Source of the DNA: Parasponia andersonii
Taxonomy: Eukaryota; Streptophyta; Magnoliopsida; Rosales; Cannabaceae
DNA: 64,000 nucleotides
NCBI GenBank assembly: GCA_002914805.1
Contig: JXTB01000028.1
Location: 954,368-1,018,367 of the forward strand
Reading direction: 5' to 3'
In this document: positions 11,151 through 22,985 of the stretch, piece after piece
Layout of the letters: every line of letters starts with the position of its first letter
Position numbering within the stretch: the stretch's first letter is position 1
Notes under the pieces: model-generated
The model's database searches: none
What the model saw: the letters and a program-made list of their open reading frames with translations, nothing else
What the model was told of the DNA's origin: nothing
Program-made: the position numbers and the translations under genes

Positions 11151-11690
11151 ATTGTGTAGGGTTTTCTAAATCTAAGGAAACTAGAGACAATTGAAGAATT
11201 CATCTATTCGGGAAATCGGATGAGTTAGAGTTTGAAGGCATGGGAACATTTAGATTAGTTCTAAAATTTAGCTTTTATTGAGATCTTAAAGACACTTTTT
11301 ATATTCCATCGTTTTCTAGAAATTTGGTTTCTATTGCAAGACTAGTATCTTTGGGTTTTAAGTTTGTATTTGAAGATTTAAATTTTCTTTTATTTAAAGA
11401 TGGTACTATAGTTGGCAATTGTTTTATAGTTGATGATTTATATAAGTTTAACTTGGATCCCACATGTGACTGCAACCTTTCAACAATGCAAGAAAATTAT
11501 ATTGGTACTAAATATTGTATTATTAATGAGCACTCCTCTAATTTATGACATAGGAGATTGGGACATATCTCAATCCAAAGAATTAAAAGATTAGTGAATG
11601 AGGGAGTTTTACTAGCTATTGATTTCACTGATTTTGGTACTTGTATAGATTGCATTAAGGGAAGTAAACTAATAAGAACTCTAAGGATGT
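11110..11690 (+). pseudogene. Copia B protease and gag-pre-integrase remnant
   Basis: Near 11117 the frame reads WNDFSTTIHVVNIV, corresponding to the copia protease start WIDSGATxHV with the DSG motif degraded to DFS. After shifts it reads SRNLVSIARLVSLGFKFVF (from about 11312) and, from about 11548, HRRLGHISIQRIKRLV, the gag-pre-integrase 'WHxRLGHIS' block with Trp turned into TGA. A following pair of Cys residues (TCIDCIKG) continues the zinc-binding region of the integrase N terminus. Confidence 0.8.
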
Positions 11691-11699
11691 CGAGAGAAA

Positions 11700-12460
11700 A
11701 TCTGAAATTCTTGAGAATATACATACAAATATTAGTGGATCATAATCTTCTTGTCTAAATGGTCAAAGATATTTTATATCTTTTATAGATGACCATATAA
11801 GGTATATGTATCTCTATCTTATAAATCAGGAGAATGAGGTAGTAGATGCCTTTAAGATTTATAAAGCAGAGGTAGAGAAACAAAGGGAACGAAAAATCAA
11901 ATTCGTTTGATCAGATAAAGGAGGAGAATATTACGGAAAGTTCACTAACAAAAGTCAAATACTAGGTCCATTTGCTAAGTTTCTCCAAGAGGAAGGCATT
12001 ATTATATATTATACAATGCAAGGTGCACCATAACAAAATAGTATAGCTGAAAGGAGAAACTGAACCTTAATAGATATGGTAAAGAGCATGATCAACAATT
12101 CAAATCTGCCCTTAAATTTATGAAGTGAAGCCTTGAAAATTGTTGTGTATATTTTAAAAAGGGTTCCATTTAAGACAATTCCTAAAATACTTTTTGAATT
12201 ATAGAACAATTGGAAACCAAGTTTAAGACATTTAAACATTTACAATCCTCAATTAAAGAAATTGGACCCAAGAACAATTAGTAGTTATTTTATAGGCTAT
12301 CTAGTAAACTTAAAAGGGTACTAGTTTTATTGTCCTTCACATTCAACTAGAATTGTCGAAGCTAGATTTTTAAATGATCATAAAGTGAGTGGGAGTAAAT
12401 TTCCTAGAAATATTGAATTTCATGAAGGAATGGAAAATTCAGAATCGACTACTTAATATA
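11700..12460 (+). pseudogene. Copia B integrase remnant
   Basis: The frame reads YFISFIDDHIRYMYLYLI, EVEKQRERKIKFV, stop, SDKGGEYYGKF, FLQEEGIIIYYTMQGAP, stop, QNSIAERRN. These blocks match the copia integrase core, with the second Asp in SDKGGEY and the Glu in AERRN. Downstream (12200-12440) are pieces of the copia-specific C-terminal integrase region (LDPRTISSYFIGYL, then EARFLNDH). In-frame stops at the positions of Trp and Gln codons show it is inactive. Confidence 0.85.
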
Positions 12461-12659
12461 ATATAATTGTTTCTTACTAAAGAAATACTTTAGAACCTAT
12501 TGAGATGCAACTGATTCAAAAACAATCACTCAATGAAGCGCATGCAGAGCCCACAACTCAAACTCTACTAAATGAGAATGAAGCTATTAATTTAAAGAGA
12601 TTCTCAAGAGTAAGGAAACCAACAATTTCTAGTGATTATGTTGTATATATCTCTAAGAT

Positions 12660-13560
12660 TTTGAAAATGATCCTAGCTTATTTTCACAAGCCTTGAATGG
12701 AGAAAACTTTACTTTTTGGCATGATGCCATAAAGAAAAAGATGGAATCTATGGCTAAAAATCAAGCTTAGGATCTCATTGAGTTGCCAGTTGATCATACA
12801 ACCATTAGTTGTAAATATTTTTACAAAAGTAAAACAAATGCAACTGACAATATTGAACGATATAAAGCTAGACTTGTAGCCAAAGGTTTTACTCAAAAAT
12901 AAGGTATTGATTACCATGAAACATTTTCTACAGTTTCTAAGAAAGATTCTTTTAGTATCATTATGTTTTTAGTAGCATATTTTGACTTAGAGTTACACTA
13001 AATGAATGTGAAAACGACATTCTTAATAGGGATCTTGAGGAAGAGATATACATGGAACAACCTGAAGGATTCAATGAAAATAAAAGTAGTCACCTAGTTT
13101 GTAAATTAAAACAAGCTTCCCGATAATAGTATTTGAAGTTTCTCAATGTTGTTACTTCATATGGATTTACAGAAAATATTGTTGATCAGTGTATATATCT
13201 TAAGATCAATAGGAGCAAGCACATTTTTCTAATCCTATATATAGATGATATTTTACTTGCTACTGGTGACTTGGGTTTGCTACACAAAAGGAATTCTTGC
13301 TCAAAGCTTTGAAATGAAGGATATGGATGAAACTTCTTATGTCATTGGCATAGAGATTCACAGAGACTGGTCTAATAAGACATTAGGATTGTCTTAAAAA
13401 GCCTACATTAAAAAATTTTTGGAGCAATTTAGAATGAAGGATTGTGCACCTACTGTAGCACCTATTATTAAAGGGGATGAATTCACTCAGAGTCAATGTC
13501 CATAAAATAACTTGGAACAAGAACAAATGAAGTTAATACCTTATGCTTTCGCTGGAGACA
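12660..13560 (+). pseudogene. Copia B reverse transcriptase remnant
   Basis: Blocks in order: ALNGENFTFWHDAIKKKMES, then DLIELPVDH, NIERYKARLVAKGFTQK, GIDYHETFSTVSK, EEEIYMEQPEGFNEN, HLVCKLKQA, and ILYIDDILLATGD near 13228. The YIDD catalytic box is kept. Several stops and shifts (for example near 12770, 12901, 13003 and 13125) break the frame. The neighbours, integrase before and RNase H after, confirm copia order. Confidence 0.87.
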
Positions 13561-13589
13561 GTCTAATATATGTCCAAGTCTGTACTAGA

Positions 13590-14170
13590 CCTGACATTGT
13601 ATTTGCAGTATGGGTACTAGACCGATATGAAAGCAATCTTGGTATGGAACATTGAAAAGCTACCAAAAGAGTTATGAGGTATCTACATGGAACCAAGGAC
13701 TACAGACTTACATACAAGCATACCGATCATGTTGAAATGATTGGTTATTTGGACTCAGATTTTGCCGGATGCTCAGATTGAAGGAAGTCTATTTCAGGAT
13801 ACATTTTCCTTCTTGCTAGAGATTCTGTGTCTTGGAGAAGTACTAAGCAAACCATAGTTGCTTCATCAACTATAGAGGCAGAATTCATTGGTCGCTATGA
13901 ACCTACGTCACAAGTATTATGGTTGAGGAATTTTATCACAGGTTAAAAATTGTCGATTCTATAGCAAGACCTTTAAGGCTTTACCATGATAATTCAGCTG
14001 CAGTATTCTTTTCTAAGAATAATAAAAGTAGAAGTTGCAGCAAGCATATCGACATTAAATATTTGGTTGTTAGAAATCATATCAAAATGTAAGAAATAGT
14101 CATTGAATATGTGAAGACTGAGCTCAATATAGCTAATCCCATGACAGATTGCCAACTAAATTGTACAAAG
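13590..14170 (+). pseudogene. Copia B RNase H remnant
   Basis: The frame reads YLHGTKDYRLTYK, GYLDSDFAGCSD, stop, [32 protein letters not shown], then NSAAVFFSKNN and SCSKHIDIKYLVVRNHI. These correspond to the four conserved acidic regions of copia RNase H (DxDxAG, STxEAE and DNxxA; here YDNSAAV near 13985). The 3' untranslated stretch 14171-14562 up to the LTR holds nothing else I can name. Confidence 0.85.
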
Positions 14171-14562
14171 ATCATGTGGATCGTATAAGATTATTTAATT
14201 TGACTAATTTTTGTATTGATTTTATTCTCTGATTATGCACGTACTTATTTGGCTATTTCAATTCATAAAATATATTATACACATAAAGTTTGTAATATTT
14301 AATCTATTAGGATTATTTAAGTAGGACTTGAATGACTTAAAGAAAATTTATTCATAAAGTAATATTTAGAAATTTTCAAGCATGTGACACATGGAAGGGA
14401 ACATATATATAATTAGTACACGACCGCGAGGATTCATGTATTGGAAGTTTCAATTAAGTGTTTTACTATAAAACGACAGAGGAAGATACCAAAACATCTT
14501 ATGGCCATGACAAGTCATCACCTTACAATACATACATTTATTATTTGGACAAAGTCGGAAAA

Positions 14563-14972
14563 TGTTAGAATTTTATCCCCATATAAAGTGGTCTAGATAT
14601 TAAAAGATTATGACTTAATTTAAAATAATCATAATAAAAATTAATTAAATAAATAATGGATGATGTGGTATAACTACTCAGTTTATAGAACGTGAAAAAT
14701 GAAAAACTAAATGGATATATTAATATCCAATAATCACCCACTTTCTTGATGGGAAAAAGTAGATAAAGAGTTTATAAAGGAATTAAAGGGTCCCTATCCT
14801 AGCTTAACAAAGAGACGCACTAAAATTTCTTAGTCTGCGAAAAATCCATCTCTGAAAAGTCTCTCATAAAAAAAAATATGATAGAAGATCTAGATTTATC
14901 TATTGTTTATCTTGCTTAATCAACAATGGCTAGAAATATCATCTTTATTTTGTCCTAAAGCTTTTTCTAACA
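14563..14972 (+). repeat. 3' LTR of copia B (410 bp)
   Basis: It begins TGTTAGAATTTTATC and ends TTTTTCTAACA and aligns with 3905-4319. The bases after it, AATTG, are the right copy of the target duplication and lead straight back into copia A RNase H. Confidence 0.93.
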
Positions 14973-14977
14973 AATTG

Positions 14978-15390
14978 GGCTAGTTGTCGTCATGACATAT
15001 GATTAACATGAGCATGTTGTGTGTTTCTTGGCAATCGCTTGTTATCATGGAGCTCGAAAAAGCAATATATTGTGGCACGATCTAGCATAGAAGTAGAATA
15101 CATAGCTCTTGCTCATGTTGCTGCTAAATTACCTGGTTGCAATCACTACTTACTGAACTTGGAGTTCAACTTCCATATTGTCCAGTTGTGTGCAGTGATA
15201 ATCAGGGAATAGCTTCAATGGCAGCTAATCCAGTCAGTCATCGTAGAACAAAGCATATTAAGATAGATACACACTTTATTCAGGACAAGATACTAAGGAA
15301 GCAACTCGAAATCAAATATGTTCCATCATAAGATCAAATTGCAGATATCCTAACAAAAGGTCTCTATTTTGCTCGATTTCTTCACATGAG
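14978..15390 (+). pseudogene. Copia A RNase H, second piece
   Basis: Reading resumes as WASCRHDI, then CVFLGNRLLSWSSKKQ, YIVARSSIEVEYIALAHVAA, shifts near 15136, and continues QSLLTELGVQLPYCPVVCSDNQGI, HRRTKHIKIDTHFIQDKI and QIADILTKGL. It is the remainder of the copia RNase H domain begun at 3830-3904, with the conserved SxxEVEY and DNQG acidic regions and the terminal ADxLTK motif. At least one frameshift and a stop (the position after VPS) are present. Confidence 0.87.
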
Positions 15391-15444
15391 GAGCAAACTA
15401 AATGCTGAAGTTTCCCTCCCCATTTCTTTTTTTTTTTTTTTGNG

Positions 15445-15686
15445 GGGGTGGAGAAGGGAGTGGGGATATCAAGCAGTGCAATACAGAACAAGACACGTCA
15501 GCCTAAGTGTCTAGAAGCTTTGACTTTAGTCAACTCTGTTAAGTGTTTGTTAGATTGTTAAGAGTTTTCTTAATACACTCTGTTAGAGTCCGAGCTTTAA
15601 GCTCCACTTGTATAAATCTGGCGTATTAGCTGTAACAGCTTCCATTGTACACTAAGCTCTTCAATATAAATTTACAAAGTGTAACA
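15445..15686 (+). repeat. Polypurine tract and 3' LTR of copia A (right boundary uncertain)
   Basis: A G/A-rich tract (GGAGAAGGGAGTGGGG, 15450-15465) directly precedes a probable LTR start at about 15467. Within it are a TATA-like TGTATAAATC at about 15609 and a polyadenylation-like CAATATAAATTTAC at about 15662. The right end is placed at about 15686 (GTAACA) but could lie as far as about 15780. The 5' LTR is outside the window, so the ends cannot be paired. An undetermined base (N) is at 15443 beside a T run. Confidence 0.6.
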
Positions 15687-16685
15687 TCAACTCAACAAAT
15701 TAGTCTGAGAACTCAATTATTTAGAGTCTTTATCTCTCTAAATTCCCATACCACGCTTACTCTAGAAGCTTAATAATTACTAATATAACTTATTCAATGA
15801 AACCTAATAATATTCTTGTTGGGTCGCTTGACTTGAACCAAGAGGGCCAAGACCAAGACCGTCTCCAAGTTGATGGCAAATTTGTTAACAGGACTCGCTA
15901 CAAATTCCAATGTGCTTTTGACAGCTGTCTCAATTGGTGCTTTTTAAATTGCCACGTTGCTCATTTTTAAATAAATGGCTGAAAACTGATCGATTCACTA
16001 TCTTGTAAGTTTCCTCGAAGCTACATATAAACACCTTTGGCGCAGATATTATGGACTACTAGAAGGCCAGAAGCCATCTCCATCTCATCTATTGGTTTGT
16101 TTAAGACATATATATGTTTTTATATTTATATTTTAGGTTAATAGTGTGAATATTAATTATAGGTTGGAACTGGATGAATATAATAATAATATATGATCAA
16201 GATAACAACAAGCAAATTATATTTCTACGACGACCCATCAAGATCCAGTCATGAATGAAACTAACTTAATTATATTTTTTATGTACCAGAATAAAAGATT
16301 TTAATTATTTTAATAAATGCTGGATTGTTGGGGATAATGTGGATGAGTCCCAATAAATTATAAATTATTTCAGGATGAGTTTCCTAGGAAAATTTCTTGA
16401 AGTTAGAATATTATGTTCTGTCTTTCGCCATCAAAATAAAAATTATATTTATCTTCCAAGTGGTTAGTAGTGATGAATGATAATCATTAAGGAGAGAGAT
16501 AGTCCAAAAAAAAAAAAAAAGAAAAGTCATAATCTTTACAACCATTTAAACGATATGGAATCTGAAGTCAAAATCTTTCCAACTATTTAAACTCATGAAA
16601 TCTGACTTTTCTTATTAAGAAAGATAAAAGACAACAAAAGACTGAAATCTAGTTACGAGTCTGTGGAAATTAGGATAATACTGAG
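15687..16685. other. Unassigned region between copia A and a MITE
   Basis: No open reading frame of note and no repeat match inside the window. Base composition at 15820-16080 is less AT-rich than its neighbours. A TATA-like ACATATAAACACC lies near 16022, followed by CT-rich sequence near 16070, so a decayed host promoter is conceivable. I see no coding sequence to support a gene. Confidence 0.4.
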
Positions 16686-17053
16686 GTTATGTTTGGGTTA
16701 TCCGAATGGAATAAAAATAGTAACAAGAATTACAATAGAACGAAATTAGAATAGAGTAGAAATGATATTTTATCGTTTACTTGAACTAGTAGAATAGAAT
16801 AGAATAGATATTACATTGATAAAAATATTTCTACTTTTGGTATCCTTGTGGGGCAAAAAAGGAAAACTTAGGTTTAGACAAATTAATAAGTTTTGGAATC
16901 ATGTAAAGGTTTTTAGAAGAAATTAACATTCCATTACTTGATTGAATAAGCTGGTCAATTTCTTTATCTAAAATACAAACCAAATAATGGAATATGCATT
17001 AAATAGGAATGAACTTTCCATTCGAGAGCTCATTCCAGCAAATCAAACATAGT
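16686..17053. mobile_element. MITE of about 368 bp with imperfect terminal inverted repeats
   Basis: The left end GTTATGTTTGGGTTATCCG is mirrored at the right end, whose reverse complement is ACTATGTTTGATTTGCTGG. CTGAG flanks both sides (16681-16685 and 17054-17058), a possible 5-bp target duplication. The interior is AT-rich with GAATAGAATAGA repeats and no reading frame. The superfamily is not clear from this alone. Confidence 0.55.
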
Positions 17054-17169
17054 CTGAGAGTGTCGTTATTATAGCTAGGGAGATAGTGTATAGATATAAT
17101 CAACTTGGATACAAACTGAATAGCGTCGTTTGATACATGTGATTAATGGGAGTCTTAAAAAATTGGAAG

Positions 17170-19501
17170 CGTACAATCCCTAAATTTTTGTAAGGATAAA
17201 ATGGTCTTTTGAGGCAATTTTTATAAAATAATAATAATAATAATAATAACATATATATATTTTATTCGAATTTTGGATGAAAATGTGAGAATATTTAAAA
17301 GAGGGACCAATTTCCAAAATTGAAGAACTTTTTTGAAATAAAATTTTAAAATCAGGGACTTATGTGCAATTTTAAAAACAATACACTGCCCTTTAATAGG
17401 TTGATACGTGGCTAGCCCATTTCCCCTCAGCTCTCTCCTTTTCTCCTGCGATTTTCCGGCCAAAACGTTGATTTTACAGCGAGCATCCGACGAGGCACTT
17501 CCCGGCATCGTCGAGCACCGCCACCACCCGCAGTTGACAGCTGGTGGTCGGACGATCCTCACGCCACTGTCCCCGCCACCTGATGACGTCCCATTTGTCG
17601 CCAGTAATGCATAGAAGCCAAGAGTTATTTTCCGAGGTCGGTGCCAATTTCGGCGACGTTTAGCCGTGAAAACAGTCGGGTTTGATTCATCTCGTCACAG
17701 TCATTAATGTGGTATATATATCTTGACTCAATATTGTCCAGATTGAATTTTTCAATTTTTATCAATTTTGAGCTATTTTAGTTCTATATTTACATTTTTT
17801 AATCTGACCGTTAAATCGTAAAATAAACCTCATATTTGTGATGTATTCATGAAACCAAGAATTTTGATATATATATATATATATATTGACTATATTTGGT
17901 GACAGACATGAAAAGCTAAATCTAACGGCTTAGATTGTCTCAATTTGTGTGTCGTATGTTCGAGTTCGGCGCGAGTCCGAATTGGTCAAATTATTTATCT
18001 AACTTAATATTTTTAGGTGCTCTAAATTTAGTGGTGAAGACCGTTTCACAGTTTGAAACTCTGATTGAAAATCCAGTTTTCAAACCTATCGATCAAAAAG
18101 TTCGAAAACGATACTTGACCGTCTAAATGATACCTAAATGACGCCAAATTTTCTCCATAGCCCCGTAACATTATTTGGACACTTGATTGAGGTAGGGATT
18201 CAATTACTTGATATTTAAATTGGTTTAATTTTATTTTTCACATATTTTTGATAAATATGGAATTTCGTGAAATTATTTGTAAAAATTGTGATTTAAGTCC
18301 GTTTTGACCTGATTTGAGATATAAACTACTAGGAGGCACGTCATACTAGTTGGTGTGTCATATATATTCTGTTTTGAACTATTTTCTATAAGAAATTGGA
18401 GTTTTGGATTTTTATCAAAATGCCTGTTATAATGTCAAAATTTTTAGAGAATTCGAACGATTTGAGGAACTCAGTTTTAAGAACTAAAAGTGATTTTATT
18501 AGAGAATACTACATAGTTATTTTGAGATTTTATGGAAATGGTGTGTATTCTTATTCTATCATTCATATAATATTGGCTTGCATTCACACACTTATGATGC
18601 TCCACATTAAGTGATTGGACTTACGATGCTCCACATCGGGTGATCGGACTTATGATGTCCCACATCGGGTGATCGAACTTACGACGCTTTTTTAGATGGC
18701 TCGAACTTACGGATGATCCACTAGGACACTTCGGATATCATAATTGCATACATAGTTATATGTTGGCTTGAATATATATGTGCTAATTTTGATGGATATT
18801 TTACATTTATTTGAAATATTTAAGCTATTAGACTATGATTTCCACTTGGTTTTGTGAATTGTTTTGAATGGAATACTAACCATGTAGGACTTCCAACGTG
18901 AATATATTTTCTTTCATAGAAAAACTTGTAATCGAATCTCTACTGAGCATTCATGTGCTCACCGCTTACTTCTTCTGACTTTCAGTTGTGGATTTATTTT
19001 AGAGTAATTATCTTGGTAGCTTGACAAGCTTGTTTAGCTTATGTATGTCATCTTCTACATCTTCATTGGTTGGTTCCTATTTTATACCATCCTTTCCTTT
19101 TTATGTCAAATTTGTTTAGCCAATTATAGTATATTTATTACGTAGATGTATGAGGATAAATTTTGCTATTAAAATGAGTACTTAGAAATACAAATGATTT
19201 TATGTAAATTATTTGAATATTGGACTTAAAGTTTAATTAGACTCGTCTTTCTACAATTTATAGATTTACAATTGTTTCTAAACTAATTAATTAGACTTTC
19301 TTATAAACTTTAAATGAAGGATTTCCTTGAAAATTTTAAATAAATGAAAAGTTTCTTAATTGTGAAATTGTCTTACTTCTGAGAACTAAAATTTAAAAAG
19401 TCAAGTATTCAATTTTCTGAAATTTTGGAAAAATCACTATTTACCTATGTTTCAACATAAAATTTACTAAAAGTCATGGCCTTTAGTTTTCAGTCGTGAC
19501 A
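17170..19501 (+). repeat. 5' LTR of LARD-1 (about 2.33 kb)
   Basis: It matches 22986-25407 from CCCTAAATTTTTGTAAGG at its start to CAGTCGTGACA at its end. The expected TG start is CG (17170-17171). A GC-richer block at 17400-17640 contains a 68-codon frame also open in the other LTR. A (TAA)n tract lies near 17226, an AT tract near 17870, and about four 30-bp minisatellite copies near 18592-18710. The shorter minisatellite explains most of the length difference from the 3' LTR. Confidence 0.88.
18592..18710 (+). repeat. 30-bp LTR minisatellite, about 4 copies
   Basis: Imperfect units of the form GGACTTACGATGTCCCACAT followed by CGGGTGATC. The same array in the other LTR (24379-24625) has about eight copies. 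Confidence 0.85.
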
Positions 19502-19505
19502 GTTT

Positions 19506-19517
19506 TTGTACCAGAGC
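19506..19517 (+). other. Primer binding site of LARD-1
   Basis: TTGTACCAGAGC, 10 of 12 matches to the initiator-Met-tRNA site TGGTATCAGAGC, four bases after the LTR end. Confidence 0.8.
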
Positions 19518-20454
19518 TTCAGGCTTAAAATCCATCTAGGATCTTACCTGTGATATTTTAATATTTAAAAATGATTTAGTAAAGTGTTTGACAAATACCT
19601 CATACATCATTTAGGAATTGGCTAAATAGATTATTTTTGCTCCGATTCATTATGAATTCTTCATTCACCTCCCTAGAGTGGAACTTTAGTATCCTTGGAA
19701 TAGTTGTAATCCTGAAATTCTAGTCTCAAAAGTGTCAGGGTTCACACGAGACTAGTGAATTCTACTTCTGTGAAAAATTCCTCAAATCAAATGAATATTC
19801 ACTTTTCTACTCCTATATCCATTATTATAATGAGCTATACGAACTTGGTAGGTTCTAAAATAGTAATTCAGTATCCTGTTTCTTGATTGGCATGATTTGA
19901 CATTATTTGTGCTTGTAGGGTTGCAATTTGAAATTATTGGGAACTGTTTGTATGTGTTTAACCAGATTGAGTGTCTGGTAGTATTTTTCTGTGATTTTCT
20001 ATCATGCATTAGATGGACTTATTAATGGACATGACAAACTAATTTTCGTTCATGGATTGATTTAATAATATGAACTTGGTAATAAAAAATATGTTTTTTT
20101 TTCTAGTCTTACCAAGTTAAAATTCTTGTTAGGAATTTTTTTTAATTAGTAGGATCTAATTGGTCAATAAATTGGTATGATATGTAATGTTTGCTTGAAT
20201 GTTGTATTGCACTAGTTTTATCAAATTTATTTAGGTAGCCCTTAAATATAGAAATTTTTATAAGAATTGAAATTTGGTTAGACATAAGCTTGATAAATTG
20301 ATCTTGAAACTTTGGAAAAATTTCAAGTTAATAAAATTAGATTTACATTTGTATTTGGTCAATACATTTTCTTTTTTTTCAAAGGAACCATATACATTTT
20401 AATTGTGAGTAATGGTTAAGCACGTGTGATTCATATTTTTCAAGGACTGTATGC

Positions 20455-20494
<40 letters not shown>

Positions 20495-22950
20495 AGAAAT
20501 AGTACTACTTTGAGTTTGAGGTTTGTAAAATTGCTAGTATTATAAAACTTGAAAAAAAAAATTCTTTAAACAAATTGTGGTACTAGTAAGATTTTATTGC
20601 ATATTTAGTAGTATTGAATTGAAAATAAAAGTCCTTACTATCAAGTAAATTTTCTATAAACTTAAGGTTCCCAATAGTTATCTAGTTTTAAATTGGGTTG
20701 ATATTCTTGCTAAATATTCTCCAACTTTTACTTGTTATTCGATTTTAAATTTAAGGAAATCTTCAGAAAATCTTTGGTGTAATTTAGTGTGGTATGCATA
20801 TAAATTCTTAGACGTTTCTACATATATTTCTAAAGTCAAATTTATAATATCTTGTTATAAGAATTTTGTGAAATAAAATTGGTTATGCTAACTTGTGTGG
20901 AACCTAGAATAAACAGAGAAATTTTATAATTTGAAAACTCATTTTGGAATTTTTATGAAATCTGGTTGTTATGACTCTATAGGTCTTATTACTTGGATTT
21001 AATTATTCTTCCAAGCTTTTCATAATATATACGTGGCTTAATTATTTGAGGTATTTACAATGTTAGTGATCATTGGATTGTTTTACGAGTTGAGTGAGGT
21101 AAAAAAAAAATCACTTGACACACTCTATTATTTTCTAAAATGCTTTATAAGTTCTTCCTATCATTAAAATATTTTTTGAAATTGTTTTTAGTAAAAGTAA
21201 TAGAGTATGGTGACTTTAAAGTTATAAAAACTAAAGAAAGCCTCACTTAAATATTACCTAAAGTTTTTCATTATTAAAGAACTATGGGAAATTAATTGCA
21301 TAACATGGTTTACCAACAAAAGAAATATGTTTTTGAATCTCTTAGAGAGACATCTTTGAAAACTATGGAGAAGTTTTGAAAATTTTAAGAAAATTTCTCT
21401 TAGATTCAACTATGATTTAAAAGAAATTGACTAACTGATGATGACAAGAATCAATCTTGTTGATGTATTCTCTTTTGGCGTTAATATGAGAATACTACTT
21501 ATAGTACTTTGCTTATGTTGACTCTTAGGGATTTTCGGAAACCCTGATTAAAATCTATTGTGGATTAGAGTCATAGTTGAGTTTGTTAATATTGAGATCA
21601 ACTTGTGACTCATTACTTGATTTGAGATAGATCCAAGCCTCATTATGGTGGTATAATTGATAGCATATGAATCAGTTCACTCATAAGTCTATATTGAGAG
21701 TTATTAAACTTTTACTATTATATTTTAAAAAAGGAATACTTGAAATTCAGGTTTGGTTTACCAATGGCCAAGGTGGAACCTTATTGTGAACTAGTGTAAT
21801 ATTCCTATATGCCCAAATTTTGTGTAGCATATTTTTGAAAATTATTTATGATTTCTAAAATGAAATGAGGTTAGATGAGAGATAAGTGTCACAATGAAGA
21901 CAGTCTATTCTATTGAAACCTTATTTTTGGGGCATTATAATATTGTTAACTGTTTTAATTGTGTATTATTTTTTGAGTAATTTCTATATGACTACCTTTT
22001 GTACCAAAGACTTAGAGAGTCTTTGGAGGTGATTGATGATTTGGGATTGTTATTATAATCTTGTATTGGGTAAAGAGACATAGAGTCTCTGGGTTGAGTT
22101 ATGGTATAAGTTAATACCTTGTGATATTACCTTGGATAAAAGACTTGGGAAGTCTTTGGACTATATTTGTTATGTAGATATTTGCATTTTATATGCTTGG
22201 ATTGTTGTGGTCCTATTGGCATTTGTTGTGCCAAGCGCTTCTGAGTTAGAGATTCTTAATTATAGTAATTCTAGTTTTGTTCTTGACTAGAAATGTCTTG
22301 TGAATATGGTCATTACTCGCTCATTATGAGGAACAGTAAATGACTTATGACATTGCACTCTTGTTGTCATTTTTAACCTCTAAGTTCGTCTATCTTGTGT
22401 GTGGTATAACATAAGTATAATTTTTTTTTACTCGAGACCTTATTGAGTATTATCGTGTGTAGATAAGGATTCTATTGGTTTTTGGACTCAATGATTGATT
22501 AGGACCAATTTTAACTGCAGAAAAATAGAATTGTCCCAGTTTATTATTGATCTAGTGTGATCTAGGGATGGTATTCTACATATCTGACATTCAATATGCT
22601 ATACTGTATTGGTGTCTAACAATCACTATTCTGACTATAGAAGTCCTAACTAACATTACTACTTCTGAGAATAGTTACCAATTTTGGGTCATTGCTTCTT
22701 ATCTCTTGTGTCAAGGCCATATGCTTATTGATGAGCTCATTTTGAAATTCCATGTCTTTTGTATGCATCCTTATCGTATACCTTTGTATGACATTGGTAT
22801 ATCAACGGAGTTCTAGCTCCATATGTGGAGTGTATATTTTACACTTCTCAATTAAACTAGTATATTATCCGCTGCTCCTACATACCATAACAGATAGTTT
22901 ACTTTCCTTTTGAATGTTATTCCTTGGTTTACTAGTATCCCCTACTGTAC
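19518..22950 (+). other. Non-coding interior of LARD-1
   Basis: 3.4 kb with no gag-pol similarity; the longest frame (22568-22816, 82 codons) matches nothing I know and has no counterpart kept in LARD-2. The interior is colinear and clearly homologous with the reverse complement of 30201-34166. Examples are the first 250 bases after the primer site and the block at 21430-21660. An AT tract is at about 20455-20495. Three stem-loops lie at 22004-22160. Confidence 0.8.
22004..22160 (+). other. Row of three stem-loops in the LARD-1 interior
   Basis: Arms CCAAAGACT/AGTCTTTGG (22004-22026, loop of 5), AGAGAC/GTCTCT (22074-22090) and AAAGACT/AGTCTTT (22139-22157) are spaced 65-68 bases apart. The same row is found in LARD-2 at 31044-31201. 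It is made of an imperfect 66-bp tandem unit. Function is unknown; an RNA packaging or dimerisation signal would be one possibility. Confidence 0.65.
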
Positions 22951-22985
22951 TTGAATTTCGGGACAAAATTCTTTTAGGAGGGAAG
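22950..22985 (+). other. Polypurine tract region of LARD-1
   Basis: GAATTTCGGGACAAAATTC followed by TTTTAGGAGGGAAGGA directly before the 3' LTR. This arrangement is characteristic of Tekay/Del-type gypsy elements, where the first part encodes nothing here. Confidence 0.8.

Larger units (their letters stand above)
3905..14972 (+). mobile_element. Copia element B, full length with two LTRs, nested in copia A
   Basis: Two homologous LTRs (3905-4319 and 14563-14972) flank a long leader, gag, and a protease-integrase-RT-RNase H polyprotein in copia order. Both LTRs begin TGTT and end CTAACA. A primer site complementary to initiator Met-tRNA follows the left LTR. The element is flanked by GATTG (3900-3904) and AATTG (14973-14977), a 5-bp target duplication with one change, and interrupts the RNase H reading of copia A. 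A 3.7-kb solo LTR splits its gag. The coding part has many stops, so it is dead. Without the solo LTR it would be about 7.3 kb. Confidence 0.93.

Noticed and set aside
17221-17562. 113-codon - strand frame
   Set aside because: It is antisense to the GC-rich block of the LARD-1 5' LTR and ends in the (TAA)n tract; its counterpart in the other LTR (23126-23314) is broken.
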